Below are positions 60,903 to 64,000 of a DNA stretch of 64,000 nt, in pieces (positions within the stretch are counted from its first letter, which is position 1; the number at the start of each line of letters is the position of its first letter). The DNA comes from Chitinophagaceae bacterium. GTDB lineage: Bacteria > Bacteroidota > Bacteroidia > Chitinophagales > Chitinophagaceae. Under the pieces are notes generated by a model. That model was not told the origin of the DNA. It did not search any database and saw only the letters and a list, made by a program, of their open reading frames with translations. The stretch lies in contig JAMLHL010000019.1 in NCBI GenBank assembly GCA_023957125.1, forward strand, positions 28,332 to 92,331, in the 5' to 3' direction. The translations under genes and the position numbers were made by a program.

Positions 60903-62381
60903 TTGAAAAAAAACTTCCTCTATAACTTTTTATTAACCGTCTCCAATCTCCTTTTCCCGCTGATTACGTTTCCGTACGTATCTCGAATTCTGGGAGCTGA
61001 TGGACTTGGACTTGTAAATTTTATAGTATCTTATAGTGAAAACTACTGCATAATTGCTGCGCTGGGAATTCCGATATATGGACTAAGGGAAATTGCTAAA
61101 TTGGGAGGAGATAGAGTTAGAAGATCAAAGCTTTTTTTTGAAATACTTTCCATTCACATTTTATTCACTATCATTTTGTTTCTGATTTATGTGGCGACTG
61201 TTTTTATTAATCCGCAATTAAAACAATATACCAGTCTATCCCTTTTAGGTGGTTTGACAATTCTTTTCAATGTTTTTTCCATACAATGGTTTTTTGCGGG
61301 AATCAGTCAATTTAAGTACATTACTGTACGAAGTCTTATTATAAGGATTCTTTCAATTGTTTTCATTTTTGCGCTTGTAAAACAGAAAGAAGACTTTGGG
61401 ATTTATCTGGTTATTTATGTAATTACAATTCTGATAACGGCTTTAATTGATTTGTATTCTGCACGACGCTATTTATTTTTTAGGGGTGGAACGTCTCTAT
61501 CTTTAAACGGCATCTTATCTCATTCGAAAGCCATCTTCTTATTGGGAATTTATACTGTATTAACAAGCATATATACGGTATTGCCTACTACACTTTTGGG
61601 CTTTTTGAATACCAAGGCCTCCGTCGGATATTATTTTGCAGCTAACAAAATTATCCGTATGGTTGTTTCAGTCTTCTCTGCCTTAATTACGGTAATGATA
61701 CCCAAGTTAAATCTAACTTTAGAAGAGAAGAATAGTCTGGAATATGCCATGTTGATTGACAAGGGATTAAGAATCATTATTACATTCGGAATACCGCTAA
61801 CCTTATTTACCTACCTAATGGCTGAACCGATTATGCTTATTCTTGGTGGTAAGAACTTTTATAACTCAATACCTGTTATCAGGATCATGTCACCCATAAT
61901 TTTTTTTGTTTCAGTAGCCCAGATTTTTGTTTACTTAATACTCAGTGCCTATAGAAAAGATAAAGAGCTGATAGGACTGGCAGTAATAGGAATGATTACA
62001 AGTCTGACAATTAATATCATCTTTATACCGAAATTCGCAGAGATAGCAACCGGGTATTCTCAATTGATTTCTGAAATAGTTGTAACTATTATTGCATTTG
62101 CACTTTCGCATAAGATAGCAAATTTCAGGTTCCCGGTTAAGATATTTCTTCTTAACGTTTTATGTGCCGCTCCTTTTATACTGCTCGCTTATTGGGCTTT
62201 GCTGCTTCCCAATGCTTTGCTCTCCCTTGGCACAGCGGCAATTACCTGTGCTTTATTATTTTTTTTCTATCAATTTTTTATAATAAAGGATCAAGTATTC
62301 CTGAATATCGTCAGATCTACAATGAAATTCAGGAGAAAAGCATTGCCAGTTACGGCAGAAAGTGATATGCAATTACTTTAA
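60903..62381 (+). CDS. Polysaccharide repeat-unit flippase (Wzx-like)
   Basis: The 492-residue protein starts with TTG at 60903; the family text begins exactly there (KKNFLYNFLLTVSNLLFPLITFPYVSRILGADGLG), so TTG is chosen. It has about 12-14 hydrophobic segments and the MATE/polysaccharide-flippase layout, with QWFFAGISQFKYITVRSLIIRI and GYYFAANKIIRMVVS. It flips lipid-linked repeat units across the inner membrane. The coding sequence is very AT-rich (17 of 60 bases are G or C at 61321-61380), typical for laterally exchanged capsule genes. Confidence 0.9.
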   Translation: MKKNFLYNFLLTVSNLLFPLITFPYVSRILGADGLGLVNFIVSYSENYCIIAALGIPIYGLREIAKLGGDRVRRSKLFFEILSIHILFTIILFLIYVATVFINPQLKQYTSLSLLGGLTILFNVFSIQWFFAGISQFKYITVRSLIIRILSIVFIFALVKQKEDFGIYLVIYVITILITALIDLYSARRYLFFRGGTSLSLNGILSHSKAIFLLGIYTVLTSIYTVLPTTLLGFLNTKASVGYYFAANKIIRMVVSVFSALITVMIPKLNLTLEEKNSLEYAMLIDKGLRIIITFGIPLTLFTYLMAEPIMLILGGKNFYNSIPVIRIMSPIIFFVSVAQIFVYLILSAYRKDKELIGLAVIGMITSLTINIIFIPKFAEIATGYSQLISEIVVTIIAFALSHKIANFRFPVKIFLLNVLCAAPFILLAYWALLLPNALLSLGTAAITCALLFFFYQFFIIKDQVFLNIVRSTMKFRRKALPVTAESDMQLL

Positions 62382-62536
62382 GAAGATGGAATATGTAAAG
62401 ATAGCTTTATTGATTTCAATCAGCATTGCTGTATTTACGGTATATCCTACAAAAGTTTGATGAATACAATCCACTTACCAACGTTTACAAAAAATGTTGA
62501 TTATGCAGGTGGTTGCATCCATTAATAGTAGTAAAA

Positions 62537-63883
62537 ATGACTCTTATCATACTGGTAAATATCTTCGCTATTTCGATTATCGTTTTATCGTTTTTCGATT
62601 TAAGCTTGTCCATAGCGTGCTACGTGGCTTATTTGATTCTTGTTCCAGGTATGCAGGTACCAGTTGCTGGCATTTCTTTTTCATATAATATTGTCAACTC
62701 AATTTTATTACTGTCGTTCTTACTGCACTTTTACAAAGATGAAGGGAGAAGGTTGAGTTTTGTAGCCGTGTCTCCATTTCTACTTCTATTTTTTTTATTA
62801 CTGTTTCTTTCATTATTTCAAGAGGCGGTACCGTGGCGGTGGCAGTTTAACTACTGGCGGGGCGCTTTTATGCAAGTTTGTATCTTATCGTTTATTATAT
62901 GGAATAGAGGGATTACTCAACCTCGTAGCCTGGTTTATATTCGGTGGGCGTTATTCATTTCTATTCTCATTTCAGGGATTTATGGAATCTATTTAATGCA
63001 GTTGGGTGGAGAAAATCCCTATACATCCCAACTATCAGATTATTTTGGGAGCAGAGACGCTGCCGATTTCTTTTCTTCTTCTAATGATCCAAGACTTGGA
63101 CTCTCTAGTGCAGGTAAAATACAATCGACAATGGACCATCCGATGACTTGGGCACTTATCTTGTGTTTTTCTTTTTTACTGGAATTCGTACTAATGCAAA
63201 AACACAGGAATTCTATCTATTGGATATTTATCGCCTTAATTTCATTTAATATTCTCATATCTGGTGTCAGAACAGCAATTGCTGCAATAATCGTCGGTCT
63301 ATTTTATTATTTGATAAAATTGAAGAGTTCCAAATTGATTATGGTAGCTGCCATAATAGTTTTTTGCATATCAATAGCGGTAGTTACCAGTAAGGACTTG
63401 ACGAATATTTTCACATCTTTTATTGACGTCTCAGGTAATAAAAGCAATATTAGTGGCTCGTCAATAGCAATGAGGTTGGATCAGTTTAATGGTGCATTAC
63501 ACGAAATGAAAGGGAATGAGATGGTCGGTAAAGGATATGAGTGGACAAGTTACTACATGGAGAAATACGGAGATCATCCGGTATTACTTAGCTTTGAAAG
63601 TTTAATATTTATTGTGCTTTGTAATAGCGGTATTTTAGGGCTTTTAATCTGGACGACATTTTTTATTTTACTTTTCAGAACACATAGAAAATTGCTTCTT
63701 GGCAATCATGATATTTACTCACTTGACACTATGATAATTATTTATCTCTCTTATACAATGGGTACTGGAGAATATGACTATCTAAAGTTTTTTGCAATCT
63801 TTTACACCTATATGCTAGCAGTTCTGTATGTTACGCAGTCCCATCAGGTGCCAATTTTATCTTATAGAAAAATAGCGCATTGA
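62537..63883 (+). CDS. O-antigen ligase/polymerase-like membrane protein (Wzy-type)
   Basis: The ATG at 62537 gives 448 residues; an in-frame TTG at 62513 is less likely. About 10-12 hydrophobic segments, a large outer loop (about 165-205) with SRDAADFFSSSNDPRLGLSS and HPMTWALILCFSFLLEF, and ISGVRTAIAAIIVGLFYYLI fit the O-antigen ligase/polymerase class. GEYDYLKFFAIFYTYMLAVLY lies near the end. It is probably the repeat-unit polymerase of the capsule locus, although Wzy sequences are too diverse for certainty. Confidence 0.78.
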   Translation: MTLIILVNIFAISIIVLSFFDLSLSIACYVAYLILVPGMQVPVAGISFSYNIVNSILLLSFLLHFYKDEGRRLSFVAVSPFLLLFFLLLFLSLFQEAVPWRWQFNYWRGAFMQVCILSFIIWNRGITQPRSLVYIRWALFISILISGIYGIYLMQLGGENPYTSQLSDYFGSRDAADFFSSSNDPRLGLSSAGKIQSTMDHPMTWALILCFSFLLEFVLMQKHRNSIYWIFIALISFNILISGVRTAIAAIIVGLFYYLIKLKSSKLIMVAAIIVFCISIAVVTSKDLTNIFTSFIDVSGNKSNISGSSIAMRLDQFNGALHEMKGNEMVGKGYEWTSYYMEKYGDHPVLLSFESLIFIVLCNSGILGLLIWTTFFILLFRTHRKLLLGNHDIYSLDTMIIIYLSYTMGTGEYDYLKFFAIFYTYMLAVLYVTQSHQVPILSYRKIAH

Positions 63884-63931
63884 TTATTCATAAAATATAA
63901 TATTTTTTATTTCATAAAGTTTTTTCATTCA

Positions 63932-64000
63932 ATGAAAAAAAGAAAAGCACGTATCATTGCATTCTACTTACCACAGTTTCATCCTATTCCTGAAAATGAT
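63932..64000 (+). CDS. WbsX-like glycosyltransferase (GH99-like domain), start only
   Basis: The first 23 codons, MKKRKARIIAFYLPQFHPIP plus three more, are present before the window edge. The text IIAFYLPQFHPIPEND is the standard start of WbsX-type proteins (GH99-like domain), which occur in polysaccharide loci. It follows the polymerase gene by 48 bp and would be next in the capsule operon. Confidence 0.75.
   Translation, partial: MKKRKARIIAFYLPQFHPIPEND

Noticed and set aside
62386..62512. Two small frames before the polymerase gene
   Set aside because: At 24 and about 20 codons, with no start context and no similarity to known peptides, they are more likely leftovers of rearrangement than genes.
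1..64000. CRISPR array, rRNA genes or intact insertion sequence
   Set aside because: No regularly spaced repeats with unique spacers, no rRNA signatures and no transposase were seen.

Overview
The window looks like a chromosomal segment of a Bacteroidota bacterium, most likely in or near the family Chitinophagaceae. The evidence is two SusC/SusD pairs, a hybrid two-component regulator, an ECF sigma/FecR/SusC signalling set, many lipoproteins with a cysteine after a short leader, promoters of the TTTG-N19-TAnnTTTG type, and a UpxY/NusG-like gene in a capsule locus. The species cannot be named from the sequence alone.

Layout. 1-5139 (minus): the start of a respiratory complex I operon, nuoA-B-CD-E-F-G, with nuoC and nuoD fused and nuoG cut by the window edge. 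5140-5793: a gene-poor stretch with a possible small inverted-repeat element and about 95-bp tandem repeats. 5794-8065: a DoxX-type membrane protein, an exported endonuclease/exonuclease/phosphatase-fold lipoprotein and a GH16 lipoprotein. 8128-20520 (minus): a polysaccharide utilization locus with GH31 (PA14 insert), SusC, SusD, a TIG-domain surface lipoprotein, a GH51-like hydrolase and GH9. Its putative regulator, a hybrid two-component system, lies divergently at 20698-24846. The enzyme set resembles xyloglucan loci, but the substrate is inferred. 24946-32126 (minus): a second SusC/SusD pair with FecR and an ECF sigma factor. 32214-33601 (minus): a broken cyclophilin-type gene, a DUF2905 protein and a SAM hydroxide adenosyltransferase-family protein.

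33834-33906 is tRNA-Lys(UUU) with its own promoter and terminator. Directly behind it, 34134-47341 is a defence island with all genes on the plus strand and almost no gaps: an ABC-type ATPase plus RloB pair, SIR2 plus HerA, a KTSC-domain protein with a PD-(D/E)XK nuclease-like protein, and a complete Wadjet set (JetA-B-C-D) with a DUF1016 nuclease remnant between jetB and jetC. The only clear promoter is at the left end and is covered by two near-identical palindromes, so the systems may be transcribed and repressed together. This is the most interesting part of the window.

47637-55240: housekeeping genes (accD, smpB) and scattered secreted or carbohydrate-related genes (unknown secreted protein, GH13, a PA14-bearing phosphodiesterase-type lipoprotein, DUF1080, small lipoprotein). 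55541-64000: the start of a capsule/exopolysaccharide locus (Wza-, Wzc- and WcaJ-like proteins, NusG-like UpxY, flippase, polymerase/ligase, WbsX-like), which becomes very AT-rich after the NusG-like gene. No insertion-sequence transposase, CRISPR array or rRNA was seen. Promoters, operators and hairpins were read by eye, and domain calls rest on motif recognition without database searches.
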